A stretch of 64,000 bases of DNA. Origin: Kitasatospora humi (GTDB lineage: Bacteria; Actinomycetota; Actinomycetes; Streptomycetales; Streptomycetaceae). Position numbers and translations under genes: made by a program. The stretch is taken from assembly GCF_020907985.1 (NCBI RefSeq), contig NZ_JAJJPA010000006.1, forward strand, positions 124,001 to 188,000, read 5' to 3'. This document shows positions 50,420 through 58,934 of the stretch, in pieces. The notes under the pieces were generated by a model. It did not search any database, was not told where the DNA came from, and was given only the letters and a program-made list of their open reading frames with translations. How positions within the stretch are numbered: the stretch's first letter is position 1; the number at the start of each line of letters is the position of its first letter.

Positions 50420-50538
50420 GACCCCTCCAGTCGCACGGCGAGGCCACGCCTAGCCGCACACATTTTCGGAACTCAACGTAACAACACCGTTGCTGTACGT
50501 GATGCCCCGAGTGTGGACTCGAGCGCGCCGAACTTCAA

Positions 50539-50561
50539 GTCAATCGCTTCAAAAGATTGAC
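50539..50561. promoter_or_regulatory. Dyad GTCAATC-N9-GATTGAC
   Basis: Exact 7-bp arms in an A/T-rich patch between the divergent ATPase and XRE genes, 84 bp before the XRE start. Candidate binding site for the XRE regulator. Not a terminator, as it precedes both genes. Confidence 0.45.
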
Positions 50562-50644
50562 ATCGTGTCCTGACCTACGCCCGGCACGTTGCACCTGCCG
50601 ACGACTCGGCAGCACACTGACGCTGCACCAGAAGGGAGAGCCCG

Positions 50645-51514
50645 ATGCCAGGTCCGGCGCGCAAGACCATCTCAGCGATCAACCTCGAAACCCTGGGAGC
50701 CGAGCTGAGGGCGATTCGGGGCACGAGGGCTGCGAGAGACGTCGGCAAGGCGGCCCGGATGGACCCCGGTTACCTGAGCCGGGTCGAGAAGGGCCAGCAG
50801 AAGATCGGCCACAGGTCGCTCGTCAAACTGCTGGACTTCTACGAGGTCGACGGCGATCTGCGGGAGCGCCTTCTGGGCCTCATCGCCGACGACCGAGTGC
50901 TCGCATGGTGGTCGAAGTACGGTTCACTCGTGCCTCCTGAGCTGCAACGCCGCGTAGCCCTTGAGGCCGAAGCCTGTCTCTTGGAGGAGCTCACTGGGGA
51001 CACCTTCGGGCTTCTGTTCCAGCGGCGGGCCTACGCCCGGGAGATCATCGAGAACTCGATCCAGGTACCGGGCCCTGACGAGATCGAGTCCTGGCTCGAC
51101 TTCCGCGAGGAACGCCAACGGCGGCTCCAGGGGCCCGATCCGCTGCACGTGCACAGCTTCTTCGAAGAGGAAGCACTTGCCAGCTCAGCGGTACCGGAAA
51201 TCATGGTGGATCAGCTGGAGCACCTTCTGACGGTTGCCAGCTTGGGGCACATCACGCTCCAGATGATCCCGCGAGCCGCCGGCAGGCCGGGCAAAGTGAA
51301 GCACGGGCCGGATCGCTTGACGTTCCCGGGTGAGGACTCTCCCCAGCACTTCTTCTCCGAAGGCTTCGGCGCCCTCTATGTGCGCGAGCCCGACTTGCAC
51401 GCGCGGGCCTTCCAGCGCATCCTCAACAGGATCAAGGAGTTGGCGCTGAGCCCGGATGATACCGTCACAGCAATCAAAGGCCGACTGAAAGAGGTCACTG
51501 ATGGAGCGGCATGA
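50645..51514 (+). CDS. XRE-family regulator with DUF5753 domain (WhiJ-like)
   Basis: 289 residues. The helix-turn-helix is residues ~15-65 (LGAELRAIRGTRAARDVGKA, DPGYLSRVEKGQQKIG). The DUF5753-like domain follows (~85-285; LLFQRRAYAREIIENSIQVP, LQMIPRAAGRPG). ATG follows AGAAGGGAGAG. It overlaps the DUF397 gene by 14 nt and is divergent from the ATPase gene. This three-gene set matches the whiJ/abaA type of locus, where the regulator represses development until relieved by its DUF397 partner. Confidence 0.87.
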   Translation: MPGPARKTISAINLETLGAELRAIRGTRAARDVGKAARMDPGYLSRVEKGQQKIGHRSLVKLLDFYEVDGDLRERLLGLIADDRVLAWWSKYGSLVPPELQRRVALEAEACLLEELTGDTFGLLFQRRAYAREIIENSIQVPGPDEIESWLDFREERQRRLQGPDPLHVHSFFEEEALASSAVPEIMVDQLEHLLTVASLGHITLQMIPRAAGRPGKVKHGPDRLTFPGEDSPQHFFSEGFGALYVREPDLHARAFQRILNRIKELALSPDDTVTAIKGRLKEVTDGAA

Positions 51515-51827
51515 CCCCTATGCCAACGATGAGTTGACCAGCATTCAGGGCTGGGGAACGCCGAAGGCTTCGGCCAATGGCGCCCAGTGCGTCGACCTCA
51601 TCGAGTTCCCCAACGGCGACATCATGGTCCGCGACACCAAACGCCCAGACCTCGCCCCGCTCGCGTTCGACAAGCGTGAGCGCACCGCCGTCCTCCTGTC
51701 CGTCCTGCTCGGCAATGACGAGCGCTTCTACCTCGACGAGGAGGAGCGCCTGGCAGTCCTGGACGCCGTGAAGACCGGCGACGTGGCCACCGCCCTCGCC
51801 AAGCTCAAGGACCTCGCCAGCGCCTGA
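51501..51827 (+). CDS. DUF397 (BldB/WhiJ-partner-like) protein
   Basis: 108 residues. Residues ~17-70 carry the DUF397 pattern: WGTPKASANGAQCVDLIEFP, then GDIMVRDTKRPDLAPLAF. The C-terminal 40 residues (DEEERLAVLDAVKTGDVATA) are an acidic helical extension longer than usual. Overlap of 14 nt with the XRE gene implies coupled translation and a stoichiometric complex. Confidence 0.85.
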   Translation: MERHDPYANDELTSIQGWGTPKASANGAQCVDLIEFPNGDIMVRDTKRPDLAPLAFDKRERTAVLLSVLLGNDERFYLDEEERLAVLDAVKTGDVATALAKLKDLASA

Positions 51828-51845
51828 GTCCCGGGCCGAGAACCC

Positions 51846-51882
51846 GCGAAGCCCTCTGGACACCGCATCCAGAGGGCTTCGC
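51846..51882 (+). terminator. Hairpin terminator of the XRE-DUF397 operon
   Basis: GCGAAGCCCTCTGGA and TCCAGAGGGCTTCGC form a perfect 15-bp stem with a 7-nt loop, 18 nt after the DUF397 stop. It also faces the convergent methyltransferase gene. Confidence 0.85.
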
Positions 51883-51921
51883 CAGTGATCACGCCCGCAA
51901 GCCCGAGCCGCTGCCACCCCG

Positions 51922-52572
51922 CTACCCCGCGATTAGTGCGTACCGCTCGTCATCCACGGCCCTTCCCCACAACGCGTCTTCGCCCGACAGCTCCACCACG
52001 CGCACCGGCAGGCCCAGCTCGGTCACCGACTCGGCCAGTCGCTCCGCTCCGACGCCACCGCCCCAGGGCAGCGCGGCCGCGCCCGGCACGTAGGGCACCG
52101 GCTCGGCGGGCTGCCGCCAGCGGCCCTCGATCAGCACCAACCGGCCGCCGGGGCGCAGCCGTTCGGTCCAGCCGCGCAGTGCGGCGGCCGGGTCGGGCAG
52201 GGTCCAGAGCAGGTGGCGGGCCAGCACCGCGTCGAACTTCCGGTCGCCGGTGGGCGGTTCGGCGGCGTCGCCGATCAGGAAGGTACCGTCGAGCCCGGCG
52301 GCGGCGAACTTGGCGCGGGCCCGCGCGGCCATGGCGGGCGCGCAGTCCACCCCGGTCACCCGGTGACCGGCCTCGGCGGCGAGCTGTGCCAGCGAGCCGG
52401 TGCCGCAGCCCGCGTCCAGCACTTCGCCGGGGGCGGCGGGCAGCCAGTCGGCCAGCCGCGCGGCCCAAGCGGCCCTGGTGGCGGCGGCACGCAGGCCGTG
52501 GTCGGGCTCCTGGTCGAACGAAGGGGCGGCGGCGTCCCAGTAGTCCGCGATGTTGCTCCGCAAGGTGGTCAT
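51922..52572 (-). CDS. Class I SAM-dependent methyltransferase
   Basis: 216 residues. EVLDAGCGTGSLAQLAAEAG (motif I), VTGVDCAPAMA, LIGDAAEPP, FDAVLARHLLWTLPDPAAAL and RLRPGGRLVLIEG follow in the usual order of Methyltransf_11 proteins. Small-molecule target unknown. ATG 52572 (MTTLRSNIADYWD) matches the family's start; the upstream frame is unlike it. It lies 98 bp after the anti-sigma gene on the same strand. Confidence 0.83.
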   Translation of the reverse strand: MTTLRSNIADYWDAAAPSFDQEPDHGLRAAATRAAWAARLADWLPAAPGEVLDAGCGTGSLAQLAAEAGHRVTGVDCAPAMAARARAKFAAAGLDGTFLIGDAAEPPTGDRKFDAVLARHLLWTLPDPAAALRGWTERLRPGGRLVLIEGRWRQPAEPVPYVPGAAALPWGGGVGAERLAESVTELGLPVRVVELSGEDALWGRAVDDERYALIAG

Positions 52573-52670
52573 CCGCCGATCGTGGCAGTCACCACTGACA
52601 CTGGTGGTTCCAACCGGTGGTTCCAGCCGGGCCCCGGGTGGTCGTGGCGATGCCACTGACTGACGAGCCG

Positions 52671-53414
52671 TCACCTCGCCGGTGCGGGGACGGAGACCAG
52701 GAGCTGCCCGGTCACCAGGTCCCGCACCTCGAAGTGGGACAGGTCACCGGGTGCGTAGCCGGTGCCGCCCGTCATGTGGAGCTGCGGGGCGGCACCGCCG
52801 TAGCCGCTCGCCGGGACGGTCCAGGTGGTGACGGTCTGCTGGGCGCCGTACTCGGACACGGCGACCAGGTCGCAGGTGCGCGGTCCGGTCACGCCGGAGA
52901 GGGTCAGGGAGATCGTGCTGCCCCAGGCGCTGGGGGCCACGCCCACGGTGGCGACGGCCCCGCCGGGGCCGGTGGCGCTGCTGGTGGCGGTGGGCCCGGT
53001 GGCGGGCGCGGTGGGCGAGGGACCGGACGGCGCGGCGGTGCTGGTGACCACCGCCGTCTCCATCACCGCCGCGGTCACGGCGGGGCCGCCGAGCACCAGG
53101 GCGGCCGCCACGGCGACCAGCCAGCGCCGCCGCACGTTCTGCCGCCGGCGGCGGGACGCGACCTCGTCGAGCAGCCCGTCCAGCAGCCGCGCGCTCGGCT
53201 CCACGGGCTCCGCGCCGCCGGCCGCGTACTCGGCGAGCAGCGGCTGCAGTCCTTCCAGGCGCGCCGCCTCCGCCCGGCAGCGCGGGCAGTCGGCCAGGTG
53301 CGCCTCGAAGGCGGCCCGGTCGGCGCCGTCCAGCAGGCCGAGCACATAGGCGCCGACGTCCAGGTGGGGGTCGTCCGGGCCGATGGGGTCCGTGGGGAAC
53401 CGGGACTCGGTCAC
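52671..53414 (-). CDS. Anti-sigma factor with zinc-binding ZAS domain (RskA-like)
   Basis: 247 residues. The N-terminal ZAS motif is HLADCPRC (H-x3-C-x2-C) at residues ~39-46, preceded by DVGAYVLGLLDGADRAAFEA. One membrane helix (WLVAVAAALVLGGPAVTAAV) separates it from a Thr/Ser/Pro-rich linker and an external RskA-like beta domain. It should hold the adjacent ECF sigma at the membrane and release it on regulated proteolysis. The GTG start overlaps the sigma stop by 4 nt. Confidence 0.88.
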   Translation of the reverse strand: MTESRFPTDPIGPDDPHLDVGAYVLGLLDGADRAAFEAHLADCPRCRAEAARLEGLQPLLAEYAAGGAEPVEPSARLLDGLLDEVASRRRRQNVRRRWLVAVAAALVLGGPAVTAAVMETAVVTSTAAPSGPSPTAPATGPTATSSATGPGGAVATVGVAPSAWGSTISLTLSGVTGPRTCDLVAVSEYGAQQTVTTWTVPASGYGGAAPQLHMTGGTGYAPGDLSHFEVRDLVTGQLLVSVPAPAR

Positions 53415-53968
53415 GACGTCACCCCTCGTTCCTCCAGTGCGATCCGCAGGGACCGCAGTGCGTAGTACACCCGCGACTTCACGGTACCTTCCGGGATGCC
53501 GAGTTCGGCCGCCGCCTCGGCGACCGAGCGGCCCTTCAGGTAGGTCTCCACGATCACCTCGCGGTGCGCCGGGGTGAGCGCGCCCAGCGCATCGGTGATC
53601 GCCATCATCCGTAGCGCCCGGTCGATCTCGTCCTCGGCCGGGATCAGTTCGAGCGGCGCCGCGTCGGTCTCGGGCGGCCGGGCCAGGCTGCGCCGGTGGT
53701 TGTCGATGACGATCCGCCGCGCCACCGTGACCAGCCAGGGCCGCACCGATCCGGTCGCCGTCTCCAACTGGTCCGCGTGCCGCCAGGCCCGGACCAGGGT
53801 CTCCTGCACCACGTCCTCGGCCCGCTGCCGGTCGCCGCCGACCAGGTGGATCACGAAGCCGAGCAGCGGGCCGGCGTGCTCCCGGTAGAGGGCCCGCATC
53901 AGCTCCTCGTCGGTGCGGCCCCCGGGGGCCTGCCCGCGCTCTTCGGTCATGAGCCCGTCCTGGCGCAT
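53411..53968 (-). CDS. ECF sigma factor
   Basis: 185 residues. Region 2 is LYREHAGPLLGFVIHLVGGD then AEDVVQETLVRAWRHADQLE. Region 4 is LTPAHREVIVETYLKGRSVA, then LGIPEGTVKSRVYYALRSLR. There is no region 3, as expected for ECF (SigK/SigL-like) factors. It is cotranscribed with its anti-sigma factor. Starts: ATG 53968 (GAGG 5 nt before) or ATG 53950. Likely targets are envelope redox genes nearby, but no matching promoter pair was established. Confidence 0.88.
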   Translation of the reverse strand: MRQDGLMTEERGQAPGGRTDEELMRALYREHAGPLLGFVIHLVGGDRQRAEDVVQETLVRAWRHADQLETATGSVRPWLVTVARRIVIDNHRRSLARPPETDAAPLELIPAEDEIDRALRMMAITDALGALTPAHREVIVETYLKGRSVAEAAAELGIPEGTVKSRVYYALRSLRIALEERGVTS

Positions 53969-54000
53969 GTCGGCCTCAATTCAGCGTTCCTGACGGCCCG

Positions 54001-54558
54001 TCAGTATCCGCCGCCGGTGCTGGGCGGTGCGGTCGGGCTGCTGGAGGCCGCCATCGCCTTGCCGCCGCTCGGCGTCACGGCCCACCAGGTGCCGCCGATG
54101 CCCTGTCCGTTGGTCTGACCGGCCTTGCTGTCACCGGAGTAGCGGTAGAGCGGCCAGCCGTGGAAGGTCAGCTGCTTGGTGCCGTCGGGCCGGGTGATGG
54201 TGGACAGCTGCGATGCGTCCACCCCGGTGGCGGTCGGCCGGCCGGTGACGGTGGCGGCCGGCCAGGTCTCGATGCAGCCGGTGCTGCAGTTGGAGGTGGG
54301 CGGGTTGTTGGTGTCGGTGTCGAAGCGGTAGAGGGTGAAGCCGTTGGAGTCGGTGAGGATCCGGCCCAGGCTGCCGTTGTCGGTCACCTTGACGGTGGTC
54401 GCCGACTGGCTGGGCGCCGGCGTCATGGGCGCGGTGCTGCTGGGCCCGCTCGGCGACGGCATGGTGCTGCTGTGCCCGCTGGAACCGCAGGCGGTGGCGA
54501 AGGCGAGGACGGCGACCCCGGAGGCCGCCAGCATCCCGACCCGGCGGATGGTGGACAT
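54001..54558 (-). CDS. Lipoprotein with COG4315-type secreted repeats
   Basis: 185 residues. The lipobox FATAC places the lipidated Cys at residue 24. A Ser/Pro/Thr linker follows. Two copies of the repeat are visible: GRILTDSNGFTLYRFDTDTN with C..GC..TWP, and RPDGTKQLTFHGWPLYRYSG. These are the lipoprotein_15 repeats of unknown function, common in actinomycete membrane proteins. ATG 54558 follows GGAG. It lies just upstream of the sigma gene on the same strand. Confidence 0.82.
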   Translation of the reverse strand: MSTIRRVGMLAASGVAVLAFATACGSSGHSSTMPSPSGPSSTAPMTPAPSQSATTVKVTDNGSLGRILTDSNGFTLYRFDTDTNNPPTSNCSTGCIETWPAATVTGRPTATGVDASQLSTITRPDGTKQLTFHGWPLYRYSGDSKAGQTNGQGIGGTWWAVTPSGGKAMAASSSPTAPPSTGGGY

Positions 54559-54666
54559 GAGAAAGCTCCGTCCGTGCGTGGCGGCTGCCCAGCCGCTCCA
54601 CCCTGGGGTACGCGCGTACCCCGGGTCGCGTTCAACCACACCCGGAGCATTCCCGGCTCGCCCGGG

Positions 54667-55365
54667 TCATCCCTGGGTGACCGGGCCGATGGTGGCCGGG
54701 TGCACCCCCGTTCCGGTGCAGTGCTGGGTCTTCCAGGGCAGGAAGAGCGCGGTGCGCTCGCCCGGCGGGTAGATCTTGAGGCCGGTGGCGTCGGTGAGCC
54801 GGCAGGTCCCGGGGTCGTAGCCGCTGAGGCCGTTGGCGTCCTGGAAGGTGGCGCCGGCCGTGCCGTGCGGGGCCAGCGTCACGGTGTGGTGCGGGGCGCC
54901 ACTGCGTGCTGCCGGGGCGCCGGTGGGCTGCCCTGCCGCGGCCTCGTAGGAGACGCCCGGGTAGCCGTCCATGGTGCACGGCAGGTCGGCGGTGTTGGTG
55001 AACGTGATGGTGAAGCCCAGCTGGCCCGCGCCGGCGTTCTCGCCGGTCTGCGCGACGGTCAGCTGCGCACTGGTGCACTGCTGACCGCCGGCCGCCACCG
55101 GGCTGCCGCCGCCGGTGGCCGGGCTCGACGGTTCGGGCTCCGCCGAGCCGCCGGACCGGGTCGGCCGGGATTCCGTCGGCGGTGCCTGGGCGGCGCCGCC
55201 GCCCGGTGCGGACGAGCCGCCGGCTCCGGCCGACGCGGCGGTCGACGGGGCGCCGGAGCCCGACGGGTTCGTCGAGCCCGAGGAGCCCGAGGACGAGCAG
55301 GCGGTCAGTGCCAGCCCGGCCAGCAGGGCGACGGCGATGAGCTTGGGTGACGACGTCAAGGACAT
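54667..55365 (-). CDS. DUF4232-domain lipoprotein
   Basis: 232 residues. A lipoprotein signal ends in LALTAC (Cys23), followed by ~75 residues of Ser/Gly/Pro linker. DUF4232 starts near residue 95: CTSAQLTVAQTGENAGAGQL, FTNTADLPCTMDGYPGVSYE, and a final HCTGTGVHPATIGPV. The beta-sandwich domain is widespread outside the actinomycete membrane; function unknown. ATG 55365 follows GAAGGAG. Confidence 0.85.
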   Translation of the reverse strand: MSLTSSPKLIAVALLAGLALTACSSSGSSGSTNPSGSGAPSTAASAGAGGSSAPGGGAAQAPPTESRPTRSGGSAEPEPSSPATGGGSPVAAGGQQCTSAQLTVAQTGENAGAGQLGFTITFTNTADLPCTMDGYPGVSYEAAAGQPTGAPAARSGAPHHTVTLAPHGTAGATFQDANGLSGYDPGTCRLTDATGLKIYPPGERTALFLPWKTQHCTGTGVHPATIGPVTQG

Positions 55366-55443
55366 GGCGGTGCTCCTTCCCACACTGGCCCAGATGCCCT
55401 GGGCCGCGGTTCGCACTCCCGTCGGGACGGGCCTGTTGCCGAA

Positions 55444-55474
55444 CCCGCGCAATTCCATGACGAATTGACGCGGG
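55444..55474. promoter_or_regulatory. Dyad between the lipoprotein and VKOR genes
   Basis: CCCGCGCAATTC and GAATTGACGCGGG pair over 12 bp with one bulge around CATGAC. It is after the VKOR gene and before the DUF4232 gene in transcription order, so it may be a terminator or an operator. Confidence 0.4.
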
Positions 55475-55530
55475 CACCGGCACTCGGACCACGGCCCGCC
55501 GGATGCGCACGGTTCACCGCCGGCCCGCCG

Positions 55531-56112
55531 TCAGAGCAGGGTGCGCCAGTAGTACCAGAACCGGTTGAGCACCAGGAGCGCGATCACCCCGTACCAGAGC
55601 ACCGGCACCACCCAGTGGTAGCGGTCCAACTCCCGCACCACCGGCCGCAGTCGGTCCGGCACCGGAATGACTCCGGTGCGCAGGTTGGCCAGTGTGGTGT
55701 ACCAGAACAGCAGGATGGTCACCACCCACACCACCATGCAGTACGGGCAGAGCGCGCCGATCGAGTAGAGCGACTGCCCGATCAGCCAGTGCACCATCAC
55801 CACGCCGAGCAGCGTGCCCGCCTGCAGGCCCAGCCAGTACCAGCGCCGGTGGCGCGCCCCGGCCAGCAGCCCAGCCGCGGTGGCCAGCACCACGGCGAAG
55901 GCGACCAGCCCGAGCAGCGGGTTGGGGAACCCGAACACCGAGGCCTGCTCGGTCCGCATCACCGATCCGCAGCTGATGATCGGGTTGATGTTGCAGCCGG
56001 GGACGTAGTTCGGGTTCTCCAGCAGCCGGAGCTTGTCCAGGGTGAGTTCGGCGGAGGCGGCCAGGCCCAGGGTCCCGGCCACCGCCAGCAGCCAGCCGTA
56101 GGCCCTGGTCAC
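55531..56112 (-). CDS. Vitamin K epoxide reductase-like (VKOR) membrane protein
   Basis: 193 residues, about five membrane helices. The redox pair is CPYC (in IGALCPYCMVVWVV), and the loop pair is in YVPGCNINPIISCGSVMRTE. Bacterial VKOR replaces DsbB: it takes electrons from DsbA-type enzymes and passes them to menaquinone. The GTG start overlaps the stop of the DsbA-like gene by 4 nt, so oxidase and partner are made together. Confidence 0.9.
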   Translation of the reverse strand: MTRAYGWLLAVAGTLGLAASAELTLDKLRLLENPNYVPGCNINPIISCGSVMRTEQASVFGFPNPLLGLVAFAVVLATAAGLLAGARHRRWYWLGLQAGTLLGVVMVHWLIGQSLYSIGALCPYCMVVWVVTILLFWYTTLANLRTGVIPVPDRLRPVVRELDRYHWVVPVLWYGVIALLVLNRFWYYWRTLL

Positions 56113-56921
56113 TTCGCGCCGACCTGCTGCTTGAACTGGTCGGCGCTGACCGGGGTGCCCTTGGAGTCGAACAGGGTCAGCTGCTTGCCGTCGAACTTCA
56201 TGGTCGGGGTGCCGTTGACGCCGCTGCTGTCGAAGGCGGCGGCCACCTTCTGCGCCCACGGCAGGTAGGTGCCGTTCTTGACCGCTGCCGTGAAGGCGTC
56301 CGTCTTCAGGCCCGGCACCTTGCCCGCCAGGTCGAGGATGGTGTTGACGTCGCCGAAGCCGTCGGTGCGCTCGTTCGGCTGGTTCGCGTAGAGCACGTCG
56401 TGGAACTTCTTGAAGTCGTCCACGCTCTGGTTGAGCGCCGCACCGGCCGCGGCCAGCGCGGTGATCGAGCCCTTGCCGCCCAGGTTGTCGTCCAGGAAGG
56501 CGGCCATGTGGTAGTCGATCTTGTAGTCGCCGTTGTCGGCCAGCTGCTGCACGGTCGCGCCGTTGGTGGTCTCGAACTTCTCGCAGATCGGGCAGCGGAA
56601 GTCCTCGTAGACGGCCAGGGTGTGCGCGGCGTCCGGCTTGCCGTAGGTCACCACGGTGCCGTCGCCGCTGGTGTTGGCGGGGGTGACCAGCGGGGCGCTG
56701 CTCGCGGCCGGGGACGACGCGGAGTGCGAGGAGCCGGCGCTGCCGACGGCGATCGCCACGCCGCCGACCAGCAGCAGGGCGAGCGCGCTGGAGATGCCTA
56801 TGGTCACCCGGCGGCGGGTCCGCTGGGCCCGCTGCTCGGCGAGCATGGCCTGCTGCAGCCGCTCCCGGCGGGCGGCCTGCTGCTCGGCGTTGGTGGGCTT
56901 CTTCTTGGCGGTGCTGCTCAT
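56109..56921 (-). CDS. DsbA-family thiol-disulfide oxidoreductase, membrane-anchored
   Basis: 270 residues. A basic cytoplasmic N-terminus, one membrane helix (~40-60) and an external thioredoxin fold (~85-268). The catalytic pair is Cys110/Cys113 in DFRCPICEKFE, with the cis-Pro in NGTPTM. It introduces disulfides into exported proteins; VKOR encoded next to it re-oxidises it. Substrates likely include Cys-rich secreted proteins such as the four-Cys modules elsewhere in the window. ATG 56921 is the only suitable start. Confidence 0.88.
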   Translation of the reverse strand: MSSTAKKKPTNAEQQAARRERLQQAMLAEQRAQRTRRRVTIGISSALALLLVGGVAIAVGSAGSSHSASSPAASSAPLVTPANTSGDGTVVTYGKPDAAHTLAVYEDFRCPICEKFETTNGATVQQLADNGDYKIDYHMAAFLDDNLGGKGSITALAAAGAALNQSVDDFKKFHDVLYANQPNERTDGFGDVNTILDLAGKVPGLKTDAFTAAVKNGTYLPWAQKVAAAFDSSGVNGTPTMKFDGKQLTLFDSKGTPVSADQFKQQVGAK

Positions 56922-57064
56922 GGGGGGTGTCCAGTCCGCGCCGGGCCTTGCGGCACGCCGGCGCTGGTTCGCTGCGGATGTCGGGATGTCGGCAGCGCAC
57001 GCCCGCGGCTCACCGCAGCCGCGGCAGGGCCCCGCAGGTGGCAGGGCTCCGCGGGGGGCGGGAG

Positions 57065-57727
57065 TCAGCAGGCGAGCGCGAACGACGCCGGCGGGCCGCG
57101 GCGACGGGACGGGGAGAGCGGGAGGTCCTCGGTCGGGGCGTGCTCCGGCCGCGGTTCCGGCAGCGGCGCGCCCGGGGCCGGGCGGGCCGGCAGCGGGGCG
57201 AGCAGCAGCAGGGCCCGCAGCGCGCCGGGCGCGAGCCGGGCCAGCGCGCCGATCAGCTCGGGCAGTCGCACCAGCGCGGCGTCGGCCAGCCGCAGGCAGA
57301 GCGCGGCGACCAGGGTGACCGTGACGTGCACGGCCAGCAGCAGCAGCTCCAGCACAGCCGGCGCCAGGTCGAGGAAGCCGTCGGTGCCGCCGCCGACCGA
57401 GCCGCCGCCGCAGACCATCAGGTCGAGGCCGTGGGACGGTCCGCGTGGTGCGGCACCGGGTGGCGGGGCGCAGGTGTCCTGGCCCAGGTTGAAGGTGGTG
57501 TTGAGGAGCAGCTCGACCGGCAGCAGCAGGGCCGCTATCTGCAGGAAGCCCCGCTCGGCACCGGCCGCGAACAGTGCGGCGCCGAACACCACGACGGCGG
57601 CGCCGGCCAGCAGGTCCAGCGGCAGCGGGCGCCCGGTGACCACTACCTGCCCGGCCGCGGCCAGCGGAACGGCCAGCGCGGCGAAGAGCAGCGCGCGCAG
57701 CGTCCGGGTGGTCAGGCAGGTGGTCAC
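57065..57727 (-). CDS. Hypothetical multi-pass membrane protein
   Basis: 220 residues. Four or five hydrophobic helices (LRALLFAALAVPLAAAGQVV, LDLLAGAAVVVFGAALFAAG, VLELLLLAVHVTVTLVAALC) with an external loop containing two Cys (DTCAPPPG, MVCGGG). Pro-rich C-terminus ending SFALAC. No family recognised. GTG 57727 is chosen as the first start before the first helix. Confidence 0.6.
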   Translation of the reverse strand: MTTCLTTRTLRALLFAALAVPLAAAGQVVVTGRPLPLDLLAGAAVVVFGAALFAAGAERGFLQIAALLLPVELLLNTTFNLGQDTCAPPPGAAPRGPSHGLDLMVCGGGSVGGGTDGFLDLAPAVLELLLLAVHVTVTLVAALCLRLADAALVRLPELIGALARLAPGALRALLLLAPLPARPAPGAPLPEPRPEHAPTEDLPLSPSRRRGPPASFALAC

Positions 57728-57883
57728 GGACCGGAGTATGTCACGCCTCCGGGTAAGGGCGGCGTGAGGCGTCGGAGTCGACCCCCGGGGCATCGGAATC
57801 CACCCCAGGTACCCCTCGGGGCCAACCGCAAGTCATACCTGAGAAGTAAGCGCACGCTGTTACCTCCGTGAAACCATGCATCG

Positions 57884-58864
57884 GTGACAAGGGGGACACC
57901 GCAGACGCAGACGGTTCGCAGGCCGGCCTGGCTCCGCCCACGGACGATGATCACCGTGGCCGGAGTGCTGGTCTTCGCCGTCATGCTCTACCTGGAGGGC
58001 GCGCACTCCTCAGTCGACCCGATCCACCTGGTGGAGGGCGTCGACCCGGGGTGGACGGCCCTGGCCGTGTCGGGCATGGCCGCCAGCTACCTGGCCGCGA
58101 CCATGGGCTTCCTGGGCTTCGTGCCGGAGCGGATAGGTTTCGCGAGAGCCGGGCTGGCGCAGCTGGCCGGCTCCTTCGTGAAGCTGGTGGCACCGGGCGG
58201 CTTCGGCGGGATGGCGCTGAACACCCGGTTGCTGCTGCGTGCCGGCATAGCGCCCGGGCCGGCCGCCTCCAGCGTCGGCGCGGGCCAGCTGATCGGGCTG
58301 GGGCTGCACCTGGGCCAGCTCGCCTTCTTCCTCTGGCTCACCGGTTTCCGACCGGACCCGACCTCGTCCGGCGACGACACCGTGCTGGGCTGGACGATCA
58401 TGGCTTGCCTGGCGGTGCTGGTGCTGCTCGCGCTGGCCCTGCTGGTGTCGCCCGCGCTGCGCCGGTGGGCGCTGCGCAAGGTGGTCCCGCTGACCGAGGG
58501 CTCGCTGGGCCGGCTGCGGCAGCTGGCCCGGCACCCGGGGCACCTGGCGGTCGGGATGCTCGGCCAGCTGATGATCTCGCTCACCTACGTCTGGACGCTG
58601 TACTGCTGCGTCCGGGCGTGCGGGGGCCATCCGAAGTTCGCGGCGGTCGCGGTGGCGTTCCTGCTGGGCAACGCGCTCGGCTCGGCGGTGCCCACGCCGG
58701 CCGGCGTGGGCGGCGTGGAGCTGGCCACCACCGCGCTGCTGGCGGAGACCACCGGTGAGGGGAACCTCAACGCGGTGGTGCTGTTCCGCCTGATCACCGT
58801 GCTGCTGCCGGTGCTGCCGGGCTGGCTGGCCTTCGGACTGCTGCAGCGACACAAGGCTCTCTGA
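57884..58864 (+). CDS. YbhN/LPG-synthase-TM-type flippase-like membrane protein
   Basis: 326 residues, eight or so helices. FVKLVAPGGFGGMALNTRLL and LGNALGSAVPTPAGVGGVEL are the two conserved motifs of the lysylphosphatidylglycerol synthetase membrane domain (UPF0104/YbhN). No C-terminal aminoacyl-transferase domain is attached, so it is probably a lipid or polyprenol flippase-like protein. The GTG start at 57884 has no strong ribosome binding site. It is divergent from the previous gene. Confidence 0.8.
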   Translation: MTRGTPQTQTVRRPAWLRPRTMITVAGVLVFAVMLYLEGAHSSVDPIHLVEGVDPGWTALAVSGMAASYLAATMGFLGFVPERIGFARAGLAQLAGSFVKLVAPGGFGGMALNTRLLLRAGIAPGPAASSVGAGQLIGLGLHLGQLAFFLWLTGFRPDPTSSGDDTVLGWTIMACLAVLVLLALALLVSPALRRWALRKVVPLTEGSLGRLRQLARHPGHLAVGMLGQLMISLTYVWTLYCCVRACGGHPKFAAVAVAFLLGNALGSAVPTPAGVGGVELATTALLAETTGEGNLNAVVLFRLITVLLPVLPGWLAFGLLQRHKAL

Positions 58865-58934
58865 CTACCCGTCAAGCTCCGGCTGCCCGAGGATGGGGGC
58901 GTCAGTACGTCAACCATCCCGTGGGGAGCATCGG

